Below the pieces are notes generated by a model that was not told where the DNA came from, searched no databases, and worked only from the letters and a program-made list of their open reading frames with translations. Below, in pieces: positions 11,562-21,500 of a stretch of DNA of 64,000 nt; position 1 is the stretch's first letter; each line of letters opens with the position of its first letter. Position numbers and translations under genes: made by a program. The stretch spans positions 10,098,810 through 10,162,809 of the forward strand of contig NC_092051.1 in NCBI RefSeq assembly GCF_003086295.3. Direction: 5' to 3'. The DNA comes from Arachis hypogaea. Lineage: Eukaryota > Streptophyta > Magnoliopsida > Fabales > Fabaceae.

Positions 11562-13145
11562 TCGTGCAAGAAGAGCTTGTAGTGTAGAGGTGAGGCCGGT
11601 GAGACCGGAAGCAAGTGTGTTTTGTAGTTCTTTTTGGCCTTGGATGATGGTCCGGAGTGTTTCATCTTGGTTGGAGGGGGCGGTTGGATATGTGAGTTGA
11701 GGAGCTTGTGATTGGTTGGGTGGTGGTCTTTGATGTGGTGGTTGGTATGTTTGGTAGTTTCTTTGTGGGTTTTGTTGGTTGTATGGTGGCCGGTTTTGTG
11801 AATTGTTGTTCCATCTTTGACCTCCTCCATTGTTGTTGTTGTCCCTATTTCCTTGTTGATGATTGTCTCTCCAATTTTGATTGTGGTACCCACTCCCTTG
11901 ATTGTAGCTTCCTCCTTGAAAGGTTGCCCTTGGTTAGGATTACCGCCTTGGTTGTACCCTTGATATGGGCGGTCATAGAAATTGTGGGTAGCCGCCAAAG
12001 TGTTGTCCTCTTGAAGGCTTGGGCACTCGTCCGTGTAGTGGGAATAGCAAGAACAAATACCACACACTTTTTGAGGGACCAATTGTTGGTTGTGTTGTTG
12101 AGGGGATGGAGAATGTTGTTGATATGGTTGAGGTTGAGGTTGTTGTAGTTGTTATTGGCTCAATTGGAGTTGCCTCAAGACGGATGTCATTTCGCTCAAG
12201 GATTTGGTTAGAGCGGTGGTTTCACTACTAGTGGATACCTCATTCACGGTTCTTGGGCGGTTGACTCTTTGTCTCATATGTTGATTGGATTCGGCTAAAT
12301 CAATGATGAGTTGCCATGCCTCTTCTGCTGTTTTATATTTAGACAAAGAACCATTGCTAGAGGTGTCTAAGAGGGTTCTATCTTGTTCTCGCATCCCTTG
12401 ACATATGTATCCAAGCAATACTTGAGTGTCAAGCATGTGATTAGGGCATGCGTCTAGTAGCTTACGAAACCGTTCCCAATACTCGTACAGTGGTTCCGTT
12501 TCACCTTGTACAATACAAGACATTTCCTTCCTTAGCCTATCCATCTTCTCCGGGGGCCAAGAATTTATCCAAGAATCCTCGTCTAAGCAAGTCCCAATCG
12601 GAGGTGACTTCACTAGATAAAGTGTAGAACCATTCTTTAGCCTTGTCCTCAAGAGAAAAAGGGAAAGCGAACAACCATATAGCGACTTCATCGGACCCTT
12701 CCCGTCTAGTTGTTGAGCATATACGATGGAAGTCTTTGAGATGTCGGATAGGGTCTTGTGCGGGAAGCCCATAAAATTTGGGTAGGAGGTTGATCAAAGC
12801 GGTCTTGAGTTCAAAGTTTGCATTCAAATTGGGGTGAGTTACATGAAGGGGTTGAAGGACATAATCCGGTGCACCCGCTTCCTTGATAGTAACTCTCCTT
12901 GGAGCATCCATGGCGTTAGCACCTAAAACAAAAAGAGAATTATTAGTGATTTTGATGGGAGAATGATTATTGCCTTCGTTGAGTGACGGTTCAATGTTCA
13001 CTTTTAGTAAGGTGGTTGAGGTGGTGAAAACCTCTTCACCTTGTCCAAACCTTAACCGCTTCCGAGCTTGTCTAATGTGAAACAAACTTCGTTCTATTTC
13101 CGGATCAAAGGGGACTAAGATCGGATTCGGTTGTGAACGCGTCAT
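11562..13145 (-). pseudogene. Athila-type gag, right copy
   Basis: Starts at an ATG at 13145 and reads intact through the gag core to about 12545. There, a shift next to a C/G run moves the frame to RLRKEMSCIVQGETEPLYEY. A TAA follows LRQLQLSQ at 12152. The zinc knuckle CGICSCYSHYTDEC is at about 12060. A second shift just after the knuckle precedes a long Asn/Gln/Pro-rich stretch leading into the protease frame. These three breaks are present in both copies, so they are real or shared errors. Gag forms the particle that packages the element's RNA. Confidence 0.8.
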
Positions 13146-13277
13146 GCAATGAAGGGGAAGTGAAATTCATGGTGACAATGAAGGGTTGGTCACTTGGACA
13201 AAGAATCACAAAAAGATGCAACTATATGCATGCACACATAACTACTCTAAGCAATAACATGGCACACTAAGCAAAAT

Positions 13278-13295
13278 TCCCCGGCAACGGCGCCA
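13278..13295 (-). other. Primer-binding site, tRNA-Asp type (right copy)
   Basis: Identical to 4386-4403: TGGCGCCGTTGCCGGGGA on the minus strand, 3 bp inside the LTR. Confidence 0.85.
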
Positions 13296-13298
13296 TTT

Positions 13299-14846
13299 TG
13301 ATAAACGAAATTTGTCATGCCGATATAGAATTCAATAATGGATATAATCGTGAGTATAGTCTAATCAACATTCAAACTTCGCATCAAACAATCCTACAAT
13401 CTATAACCGAGAGTACTAGTCCCCCGAGTCGTCCTCCCTTGGAATTGCTAGAGCATGCATCTTATTGATTAGGAAGCCTTGTTGTGGTTCTTTTGAAGGT
13501 TTAGCAAAATCAATGACAAACAAGCAATCAATTTTTAGAAGACTTGGCCTAGGGTTGGCATTAGAAATTCTATCATTATAGTCCCTTCAATGATGACAAC
13601 AATTAGGCCTTGCTTCATTTAGTCAACCCCTAGGTATAGAGGAAAGTCAAATGAGAATAACTAACTTGAGTCACAAGTCCTAGTTTTCACCTTAGAGAAA
13701 TCTAGCTTTAGTGCACTCCAAGTCAATTAGCAATTTCTAATTCCAAATCAACAATTGACATAAACTATTCAACTCTTTCTAATGACCCAAACCCTATGCC
13801 AAGTAAGAAACTTTTACTCCATAACTAATGTTGGCATTTTATCAAACAATTGATGAGCAAGGATAAAAGGCATAGTAAAAATGAGAAGGAAGTAGAATTG
13901 AAAGTGCTTCAACATAAGGAACTAACAACAATTAACAAAGAACAACAATGGAAATGAACTTCTCAAGAAATTGGAAAAAATTCAAAACTACAAAGTTGAA
14001 TCTAGGATCTATGAGGATGGAGCAATTACAAGCACTAATAGAAATTGGAGAAGAAGATCTATAACATGAACAAGTAAATTAAGAATTGCAATGGATCTCA
14101 CCAATGTGATGGAAAATTCAGAAAATGGATGAAGATGAACCCTCATGAGAGCTTAGAATCTCCCTCTCTCTCTCTACCCAAGAGTGTAACTAAAAAAATG
14201 CAAAAAAAAAATCTAGAACCATCTAAAAATGAGCCAAAAGTCCTTAACCCTTCAACCCTTGGTCTTCTTAAGCTCTTCCCGCCAAGGCACTTCCCCCAAG
14301 ATGAGATCTCCAACTGTCTCCACGCCTAGGTCACGTGACGTCTAAAAAAATCATGTTCGAGCATCGGCGCGCACACGCAAAGCACGCGTGCGCGCCACTG
14401 GGGCATCTTGCAATGTGAGCGGAGGCGCAGCGTACGCGTGCGCGCCCATGGGGGTTGTGGCCTAGCCGCTACACAAGCCGGCTCGTGGCTTGGCTCCTAG
14501 CTGCGCAATCCACGCGGGTGCGCCAAGTACGCGCACGCGCCCTTGCTGAAGTTTCCAAAGCTCAATTTCTCATGCTCCTTTCCTTCGCGCCCATTCTCCT
14601 TCCCTCTTCCGGTTCATCCCTGCCCTATATTCTGAAACCACTTAACACACAGGTCACGGCATCGAATGGCACCAAGAGAAGATTAGAAATGTATCTAATT
14701 TAGTGCAAAATAAGCATGTTTTCATCCATGAGGCAAAAGTTAGGAAAGGAACACAAAGTATTGTATTTTCATATGAAAAGCGTGTGGAATCATTGATAAA
14801 ACCCCTGAAATCGATACAAGATAAACCCTCAAAATGGGGTTTATCA
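13299..14846 (-). repeat. 5' LTR of Athila-type element (right copy), 1548 bp
   Basis: TGATAAAC (13299) to GTTTATCA (ends 14846). It has the same length and content as 4407-5954. The CpG-rich block is at about 14330-14550. One base (c14847) separates its outer end from the AAACC duplication of the neighbouring element, so its own presumed 5-bp duplication (CAAAC) overlaps the neighbour's. Confidence 0.85.
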
Positions 14847-14852
14847 CAAACC

Positions 14853-15237
14853 TGTATAAGATGTCTCTGGTAAAGGTTGTGAGATGGATTGGAGACTTGC
14901 GAGTCGAGGCAGACGTCGGATTATCTGACTGGAGCAATGGGGAGTGGGTACCTACAAAGACACTTCGACGCTCAAGTCAGAATGGAGCTAAGAGGTATAG
15001 GGTGTGAGGAATGAATGAGTACCTGAGGGGGCCTAGGGATCCCCTTTATATAGGCGATGGTAATTATCTTATCTTGTCTTATTTGGTTAAGATAAGGGAG
15101 GTATTTGAATTTGATTGTTGGTTAGAAGCTCTAGTGGGCCGGTTTTGGGCCTTCTAAAAGGGCGAAGCGGGTCGGACCCGGGTAACCGGGTTCGGGGACC
15201 ATTCCGGGTGTAGGATCCGTGGGCTAGATCCGTAACA
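14853..15237 (-). repeat. 3' LTR of the non-autonomous gypsy element
   Basis: Downstream LTR for a leftward-transcribed element, TGTATAAG to CCGTAACA. A TATA box (TATATAAA on the minus strand, 15045-15052) sits inside, as in the partner LTR (19662-19669). Confidence 0.85.
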
Positions 15238-15789
15238 GTTGCCCCCGGAGTGAGAGAGTGAGGGTGCTCGGTCTCATCACTGGAGAAACCTTTTCCTCGC
15301 CGTTGTGGTTTGGCAAGGAGATCGTTATTTGGTTTTTCCAGTCAAGGTCGAGGATTTGGGGAGTTCCTAGTCGTTTCATGCTCAGGCGAGGAGCGCGTTG
15401 TTTGGGCGTCTCATCACATACCGGGTTTGATGACCGTTCCGAAGAAGGGCCCGGAGATCGGGTCTAGAACAATTGCCCGCAGAGCATGAGAGTATGCTTT
15501 CTTGGTCTCAATGCTAAGTCATTAGAGAGTCTGATTCTCTGTAGTTCAGAAAACTGTGAGGGACCTGGAAAAGGCGTAACGTCATCCTGCACCAATTGGT
15601 AGGATGTTGGTCTGTCTGGCTTTCCGCGAGTTAGAAGACCGTCAGCTCATACTTGTTTTGTGTGGCGTTTTTTGGGCCGTTATTGTGACCTTATTTTAAA
15701 CCTCTTGGTGGGCCGATTTCAAGACTTTGTTTATTTAGCTTATTTGTATTTCCGTTTTGTTGGCTTTGCGGGTGACCGATTCACGAGTC

Positions 15790-16105
15790 ACTATTTTTGT
15801 TATTTGGATATCCATTTTGTTATTTGGATATCCATTTTATTGGCTTCGGGGTGATCAATTCCCGGGTAGCCGTTTGCTTATTTGGATATCTGTTTTATTA
15901 TTTGGATATCCATTTTGTTAGCCTCGGGGTGATCGATCCCTCGGTAGCCATTTACTTATTTGGATATCTGTTCTGTTATTAGGATATCCGTTCTGTTGGC
16001 CTCGGGGTGATCGATCTCCGGGCCACCATTTTTTGTTATTTAGATACCCGTTTTGTTAGATATCCATTTTGTTGGCCTAGGGGTGATCGATCCCTCGGGG
16101 TAGCC
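15790..16105. repeat. Minisatellite inside the non-autonomous element
   Basis: About four degenerate units of roughly 80 bp built on TTGGATATCCATTTTGTT followed by CTCGGGGTGATCGATC and a GGTAGCC tail. It lies between the integrase remnant and the 3' LTR, where related elements carry noncoding filler. Confidence 0.8.
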
Positions 16106-16330
16106 GCGTTTAGTTCGTGCCATCGTACGGGGCAATGCTTTTGAAAAAAAATGAATTTCATTTGTGGTTTGGGCCTCGTTAAAACCTCCCGATGTCGATA
16201 GAAAAGAGTGCCCAGTAAGAAAATATACGATTGAATAACTTAAGCAATAAATGAAAGTGAAAAAGGCAAATATAAAAGATGAAGAGATAGTCTTTAATGA
16301 TCTCGATCTTGTTGCTTTGGAAGGATGCTT

Positions 16331-16645
16331 CTACATATAGTAGCGCCGTAAGTTGGTGGAATTTCAGGATCTTGGGAGCTTGGTCCCGTCTAGTCTTTCG
16401 AGCCTGTAGGCTCCTTTTCCGATTACCGTCTTGATTTGGTAGGGATCCTCCCAGTTGGGCATGAGCTTCCCTTTTCTGGGGTGGGTGGACTGATGTCGTT
16501 TTGTTGTAAGACGAGGTCTCCTGGTCCGAGGTCTCGTCATACCATACTGTCATTGTACCTTAGGCTTATTCTCTGTTTTAGGGCTAGCTCTCGTAGGTGT
16601 GCTATGCTCCTGACCTTGTCTGCAAGGTCCCATTCTGCTTCTTTG
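16331..16645 (-). pseudogene. Integrase C-terminal remnant fused to protease region
   Basis: The frame ending near 16537 carries WDLADKVRSIAHLRELALKQ and RISLRYND, the segment that follows the integrase core in Ty3/gypsy pol. After an in-frame stop and frame change it continues as GPGDLVLQQNDISP, KGKLMPNWEDPYQIKTVIGK and GAYRLERLDG, ending NLRRYYM and a TAG at 16331. This is the end of pol. It directly abuts protease-type sequence on its upstream side, with no RT, RNase H or integrase catalytic core between them, so it marks an internal deletion of roughly 2.5-3 kb relative to autonomous relatives (size inferred from the family, not measured). Confidence 0.75.
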
Positions 16646-17560
16646 TCGTTTCCTCCCATGGTTCTGCGTGGACTTTGGTCTTGGGATCTCTTGTGGAGGG
16701 TTGAGCTGGTGTTCTCACACTCTACTGCGACTCCCCGGTCCCTGTGTATCATTTTGATAGTGCCATTATCGGCTTGAAACTTCATGATTAGGATCTTGGT
16801 GAAGATGACAGCGGATAGGTTGTTGATCATCTTTTTTCCGAGGATGATGTTGTAGGTAGTGAAGTCCTTGAGGACCACAAACTCAGAGAGGATGGTCTTC
16901 CTCTGGCTTCCAGTTCCGATGGTTAGTGGTAACACTATAGAATCGTCCTGTTTGAGAAACTTGTCTCCAAGTATAGTAACCCCGTTGTGATGGGTTTGAA
17001 GATTTTCGTTTCAGAGACCCAGCTTGTCGAAGCCTACTCTGAAGAGGATATTGGAATCAGCTCTGGTGTCGACCAGTATTCTTTTTCACAAGTCTGGTTC
17101 CGACTTTTGCCGAGATGACGAATGGGGCGTCTTTCGCCGAAGTGCCGTGTTGGCAGTCATCGGGGAAAAATGTGATTGCCGCTAGAACCAAGGAGATTGG
17201 TGCTTGGTTTCTTACGGCTAAGACTTTGAGATCCTTTTCTATTGCTGATTTTGACTTTTTCAGCGCGTCCTTTCCGGTGATGACGTTTACGATTAGGGTG
17301 GGGTCGGTTTCTGAACTTTCTTGGGATGCCTATCATATCGTCTTCGGGTTGCGTCCTTCACGTTCTTGTGATCTTTCTCTTTCAGTTCTCCAATGTTCTC
17401 GAATGATTTTGACAAACTCGGAGAGTTTGCCATCTCAGATGTCTTATTCGAGGGCATCTTTTAGGTCGAAGCAATCTTGGATTTTATGCACATATCATCG
17501 GTGGTAGTTGCAGCTTGTTGCCACCTGTTCGTTACTTTAGCTGTCGCGCCTTTGAAAGGA
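16646..17560 (-). pseudogene. Gag zinc-knuckle region and protease, decayed
   Basis: At about 17510-17400 the minus strand encodes a remnant of the knuckle region (HKIQDCFDLKDALE, then DGKLSEFVKIIRE), interrupted by stops. Protease-type sequence follows: ITGKDALKKSKSAIEKDL, a degenerate active site with D followed by TRA instead of TGA/NGS, then LPLTIGTGSQRKTILSEFVV and YNIILGKKMINNLSAVI at about 16930-16800. Several stops and shifts are present, so no functional product is expected. Confidence 0.7.
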
Positions 17561-17791
17561 TGCCTCGTTCCGCTATTTGGTGGCAGATGTCAGTGATGGG
17601 CGCGGGTAGGGGGTGTAGTTCGAGAACTTTCCAACCCTGGGTGGTCGGTTGGTGTTCACGGGTTTGAGATGCTCTTTTGGTGTATCTCTTGATGGTGGGT
17701 TACTATGAGGTGCCGTGTTACCGTGCTGCCGTTTGTTGGCGGTCACGACTTGGCTTACCTCTTTGTCGCTTATGTATTCCCTTGTGATGCT

Positions 17792-18735
17792 TTAAATTTC
17801 GTGCATGGTCCAAACTGGTTTGGTGGTAAGGTGTTTCTGGAAGTCTTCATTTATGAGGTCGTTGGTTAGACAGAGACTGGTGATCGAGTCTGTGAGTTTG
17901 TCGGCCGTTAGGCACTTATCGTTAAACCTATCGAGGTATTTTCTTGTGGATTCATCTTTTCTTTGGGTGATTCCAAGCAAGATGATGGGGGTGTTTTGCT
18001 TTGGTGATCCTAGTGGTGAACTGGGCCATGAACTTTCTGAAAATGTCATGAAAGCTGGCTATGGAGCCGTTTGGAAGGGCGTTGAACCATTTGATTACGG
18101 GGCCGACTAAGGTTATCGAGAAGGCCTTACACCGGACCATGTCAGTGGCTCCTTCCAGGTTCATCCTGGTCTCAAAGGCCGTTAGGTGTTCCTGGGAATC
18201 TTTGGTCCTGTCGTATTTCATGTCAGTGGACTTGTTGAAGTCCTTCGGGAGTTTGGCTCTCAAGGATTTTTCTGTGAACGGGATGGATTCCATTATCACG
18301 TGCATGTTTCCTACTTTTTTGGGCTCCCGATGGTGCCGTCGGTCGTCTTCTCCGTGCTGGTGTTTCGGGTCTAGGGAAACGATGTGGTCGTGCTGTTTGC
18401 TGTGTCGTTGCTCAGGCAGCCTGGTGTTCCTGGTATCATAGTGAGATCAGGTCTTGGAGGTCGCTTGGCTTGCATGCTCCGGGTGGTACCGTTCTTTGGG
18501 TGTAACTCGACCTTTGAGGTTTTGCACCTTGAGGCACAGCTCTTGGATTTATCTGGACCGCCTTCTCTCCCAGGCCGTCAGGTGGCCGGGCTTCAGTGGG
18601 AGGACGGTTGTCCTCTCTTGCTTGTTGCTGGGTTGGGGTTGGTTGGCGATGTGCGGCGCTTGTTATCCTCCCGTGGCTGGGAGGAGTGTTATCTTTGAGT
18701 TCGGGAGTTCGGATTTGTGGGTTTGAGTTGGGGTG
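17792..18735 (-). pseudogene. Gag of the non-autonomous element (Tat-like)
   Basis: The N-terminal, proline/glutamine-rich part lies at about 18735-18436 and the gag core at 18305-17792, in two overlapping frames. The core has the family's hallmarks: MESIPFTEKSLRAKLPKDF, LTAFETRMNLEGATDMVRCK, PVIKWFNALPNGSIASFHD and ESTRKYLDRFNDKCL. One frameshift near 17960 and upstream stops break it. The gag is transcribed leftward from the LTR at 19470-19854, downstream of the captured P450 segment. Confidence 0.75.
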
Positions 18736-18740
18736 TTGGC

Positions 18741-18796
18741 TGGAGGATTGCTCCTCGAGGTTCTCCGTTATGCCGCCACGATTTGGTAGTCCCCCG
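18741..18796 (-). repeat. Leader repeat, downstream copy flanking the P450 insert
   Basis: About 56 bp resembling 19400-19455: plus-strand GAGGATTGCTC, then GCCGCCACGA, then a C-rich tract. Together the two copies bracket the P450 fragment, which shows that the insert sits within a duplicated stretch of the element's leader. Confidence 0.7.
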
Positions 18797-18799
18797 CAT

Positions 18800-19354
18800 C
18801 TGTGCAAGAACCTTGAGAACTTTCTTGATCTCTTGGCTCCTGAGAGGTCCGAGCTGGGCCACGGTGGTGGCATTAAGGAGGTCTTTCATGATTAGCTTCT
18901 TTATGAATTTTCAGTAAGGTCCGAAGGGGGGATCATGGCGACAGAGTTGTCATAGGTGAGGCGGCAGATGGCAGAGGTTTAGAACCTGGTGTTGAAGGAG
19001 GTGACCTTGTGGGTTTGGAGGAAGAGCTTGAAGAGTTCAAAAGAAGAAGCAACCACGGTGGGCATGGAGCCCAAGTAGAGGGAGAAGATGGGGCCATGGC
19101 GCTTGGAGAGACGGATGAGGGAGTGGTGAATGAGAGGGTCTAAGAGGTGGAGGTGTCCCACTAAAGGGAGGCGAGACTTTGGGCTCGAAGGATTTCGAAT
19201 TTCACCATTGGAGTAGCGCGAAGGTGCATAAAGAGTGTTATCACTAAGAAGGTGATTGCAAGTCGAAGAAACATTGTTCCTTTGGGATTTCGCCGTTGGA
19301 GTAGGGCGAAGGTGTGATATCACTAAGAAGATGATGCAAGTTAAAGAAACATTA
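18800..19354 (-). pseudogene. Captured cytochrome P450 5'-exon fragment, isoflavone-synthase-like (CYP93C)
   Basis: Conceptual translation from the minus strand gives HLRPTPTAKSQ, then SSPKSRLPLVGHLHLLDPLI, LIRLSKRHGPIFSLYLGSMP, TVVASSFELFKLFLQTHKVT and SFNTRF. A TAA replaces the next codon, then come TSAICRLTYDNSVAMIP, a frameshift in a C-run, FGPY, a TGA where Trp is expected, and KLIMKDLLNATTVAQLGPLR up to VLKVLAQ at 18800. This is the N-terminal ~170 residues of a P450: membrane anchor, proline-rich hinge and the region before the C-helix. Wording and order match CYP93C 2-hydroxyisoflavanone synthase as I know it; another CYP93 member is possible. The first ~78 bp of coding sequence is tandemly duplicated (ATGs at 19352 and 19274). 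The heme-binding end is absent, so it cannot encode an enzyme. Confidence 0.85.
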
Positions 19355-19399
19355 TTCCTTTTTTCTTTCAGTTACAAGCAAGAAATCAAGTGAGTGAGT

Positions 19400-19455
19400 T
19401 TGAGGATTGCTCTTCTAGGTTATCTGTCACGCCGCCACGACGTTGCAAAGTCCCC
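19400..19455 (-). repeat. Leader repeat, upstream copy flanking the P450 insert
   Basis: Partner of 18741-18796. It overlaps the primer-binding site at its right end, so it is the element's native leader position. Confidence 0.7.
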
Positions 19456-19469
19456 ACAGACGGCACCAA
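19451..19469 (-). other. Primer-binding site of the non-autonomous element
   Basis: Minus strand TTGGTGCCGTCTGTGGGGA directly inside the right LTR. It begins TGG, as expected for complementarity to a tRNA CCA end. I do not assign the tRNA. Confidence 0.75.
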
Positions 19470-19854
19470 TGTACAAGATGTCTCTGGTATCGGTTGTTAG
19501 ATGGATTGGAGACTTGCAAGTTGAGACGGACGCCAGATTATCTGACTGGAGCAATGGAGGGTGGGTACCTGCAAAGATACTCTGACGCTCAAGTCAGAAT
19601 GGATCTAAGAGGTATAAGGTGTGAGGAAAGAATGAGTACCTGAAGGGGCCTGGGAATCCCCTTTATATAGGTGGTGTTAATTATCTTATCTTATCTTATT
19701 TGGTTAAGATAAGTGAGGTATTTGAATTTGATTGTTGGTTAGAAGCTCTAGTGGGCCGGTTCTGGGCCTTCTAGAAGGGCGAAGTGGGTCGGACCCGGGT
19801 AACTGGGTTCGGAGACCGTTCCGGGTGTAGGATCCGTGGGACGGATCCGTAACA
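19470..19854 (-). repeat. 5' LTR of the non-autonomous gypsy element
   Basis: 385 bp, TGTACAAG to CCGTAACA. The TATA box (TATATAAA on the minus strand, 19662-19669) implies a transcript starting near 19630 and running left through the leader and the P450 fragment. Confidence 0.85.
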
Positions 19855-19859
19855 AAACC

Positions 19860-21500
19860 TATTAGCAATCTTCAGAGATATACAATATAAAATAAACACC
19901 AAACTAACAGCAAAATTAAAATAGCAATAAGATTACAGAAAAGCTTCCATGCATACATACGTCTTAAGTTAGTTCATACAAACTTGACACGCTTATCTAT
20001 GTATATATACATATAGACTTATATACAACTAATAACTTTCCAGAATACCTGGTTTATATAGAAAACTCCTAAACTGGTACCCGGACTAAAAGAAAAGAAA
20101 ATATCAAGTCCTATCCCTAAAAAATGCTACAAAAGTGAGGGAAGCAAAGTCTAAGGAACGAATACCATCTATCGTACATTCTTCTACCATCGAGGCACAA
20201 GTTTGCAACCATCAACTCAGGCATCTCTTGTAGGGTCCGACAACACGTGCTCCTCTGCTACCTCTCTGAATATAACTCCAGTGGTGGCAGACAAGTCGAG
20301 ATCCTCCATCTGGGGGAAAAGGAAAAAGAAGGGGTGAGAATCAATATGGTTTCCAGTAAGGCGACACCGTAAAAACACGTCTCTCTCGTGAAACCTAAGG
20401 TTCTGGCTCTATCGTTATAACTCACTTGCTAAGTCTCTCGGCTACTTCCGTATCGCATTTCTGACATAACTCTATCTTGGCATCTTCCTTTGGGGTTAAT
20501 GCCGCTCTTTACGCTATTCTCTATGGCTACTGTTCCTAGTTTTATTATCTTAATCTAAGCTTTGGGGAACTTGTGATTATACAATTTTAAATACAAACAG
20601 GAATCAGAGAATAGAAGATTAACAAGAAGCAAATAGCATGTAGCAGAAAGAATGAACAGTAAACAATCACAATCAAATGCGCAAATAATTTACGATGCAT
20701 GCATGTTCCTAGTGCAGGTCATGAGCTCATGCGTCGGTTGTCTATCCGCAACCCGACGTTACTAGGAGCAAATCCCGAATATGGTTTTTTTACTGTGTCA
20801 GTTAGACACCTTAGCATCACAGTTACCCGTGTCAATTAGGCCTCATCATATAATGTGCATCATAGTAAGAAATAGTTCTATCAGTTAGGCGAACATTCCC
20901 GCATTAGCAACCTTAGGCTATCCGTTAGGCGGACACTTTCGCATTAGCAGTTTGGCACAAAGGCCCATTTAAACATACAATATGCTATCAGTTAGGCGGA
21001 CATTTCTGCATTAGCAATCTTAGGCTACCAGTTAGGCAGGCACTTCCGCATTAGCACTCGGCACACAGGCCCATTCGAACATACAATATTAATTCTCCTT
21101 TCTTTCCTAGTTTCTCATTCCTTTTCTTTCCCTTTAAGTATCTTTTCCATCCTTTATTTCTCACCTTCTTTCCTTTCCATTATGCCTCTGCATCACCTTA
21201 CAGCTAAGCACACCTCCACATCACCAAGTAGCTAAATATACCTCTACATCACCATGAAACTAGGCGTACCTCCGAATCACCGTTTAACTTTAAATCTTCC
21301 TAGGGACAACTTATCTTCTTATTCATTTTCTAGACTTGTTTAGCCTAATTCCTTCTTGGCGATCAATTTTCTATTTAACAATTAATATAACAACCAAACT
21401 CAGATTCGCGCAAACTTTATATCCACGGGTTCGTATCGAACTTAAGTTTCATTTGGTTCAAGATTCAGATAATTTCCATTTCCAAAACAAAAGTTATGCC
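19860..21500. other. Noncoding LTR-like repeat DNA
   Basis: No credible coding sequence. The style (long, AT-rich, with internal minisatellites and pyrimidine tracts) resembles a long Ty3/gypsy LTR read on the minus strand. It continues beyond the solo LTR to about 25160. I could not find matching ends, so this is inference. Confidence 0.35.
20878..21091. repeat. Two-level minisatellite
   Basis: Two ~107-bp units ending AACATACAATAT, each made of two ~50-bp half-units with the core CAGTTAGGCGGACA followed by CGCATTAGCA. Divergence between units is roughly 10-15% by eye. Confidence 0.8.

Larger units (their letters stand above)
14853..19854 (-). mobile_element. Non-autonomous Ty3/gypsy element (TR-GAG-like) with captured P450 fragment
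   Basis: Complete 5002-bp element. It has 385-bp LTRs at each end (TGTA...AACA on the plus strand), the target duplication AAACC on both sides (14848-14852 and 19855-19859), a primer-binding site next to the right LTR and a purine-rich GGGGGCAAC tract next to the left LTR. The internal region reads leftward: leader, P450 fragment, gag, zinc knuckle, protease, integrase C-terminus. RT, RNase H and the integrase core are absent, so mobility would need proteins from another element. My hand alignment of the LTRs gives about 35 substitutions and no indels in 385 bp (about 9%), an old insertion. The gag and protease resemble the Tat branch of Ty3/gypsy. Confidence 0.85.

Noticed and set aside
15790..16105. 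Possible CRISPR-like array
   Set aside because: Degenerate contiguous repeats without unique spacers, in a plant retroelement.
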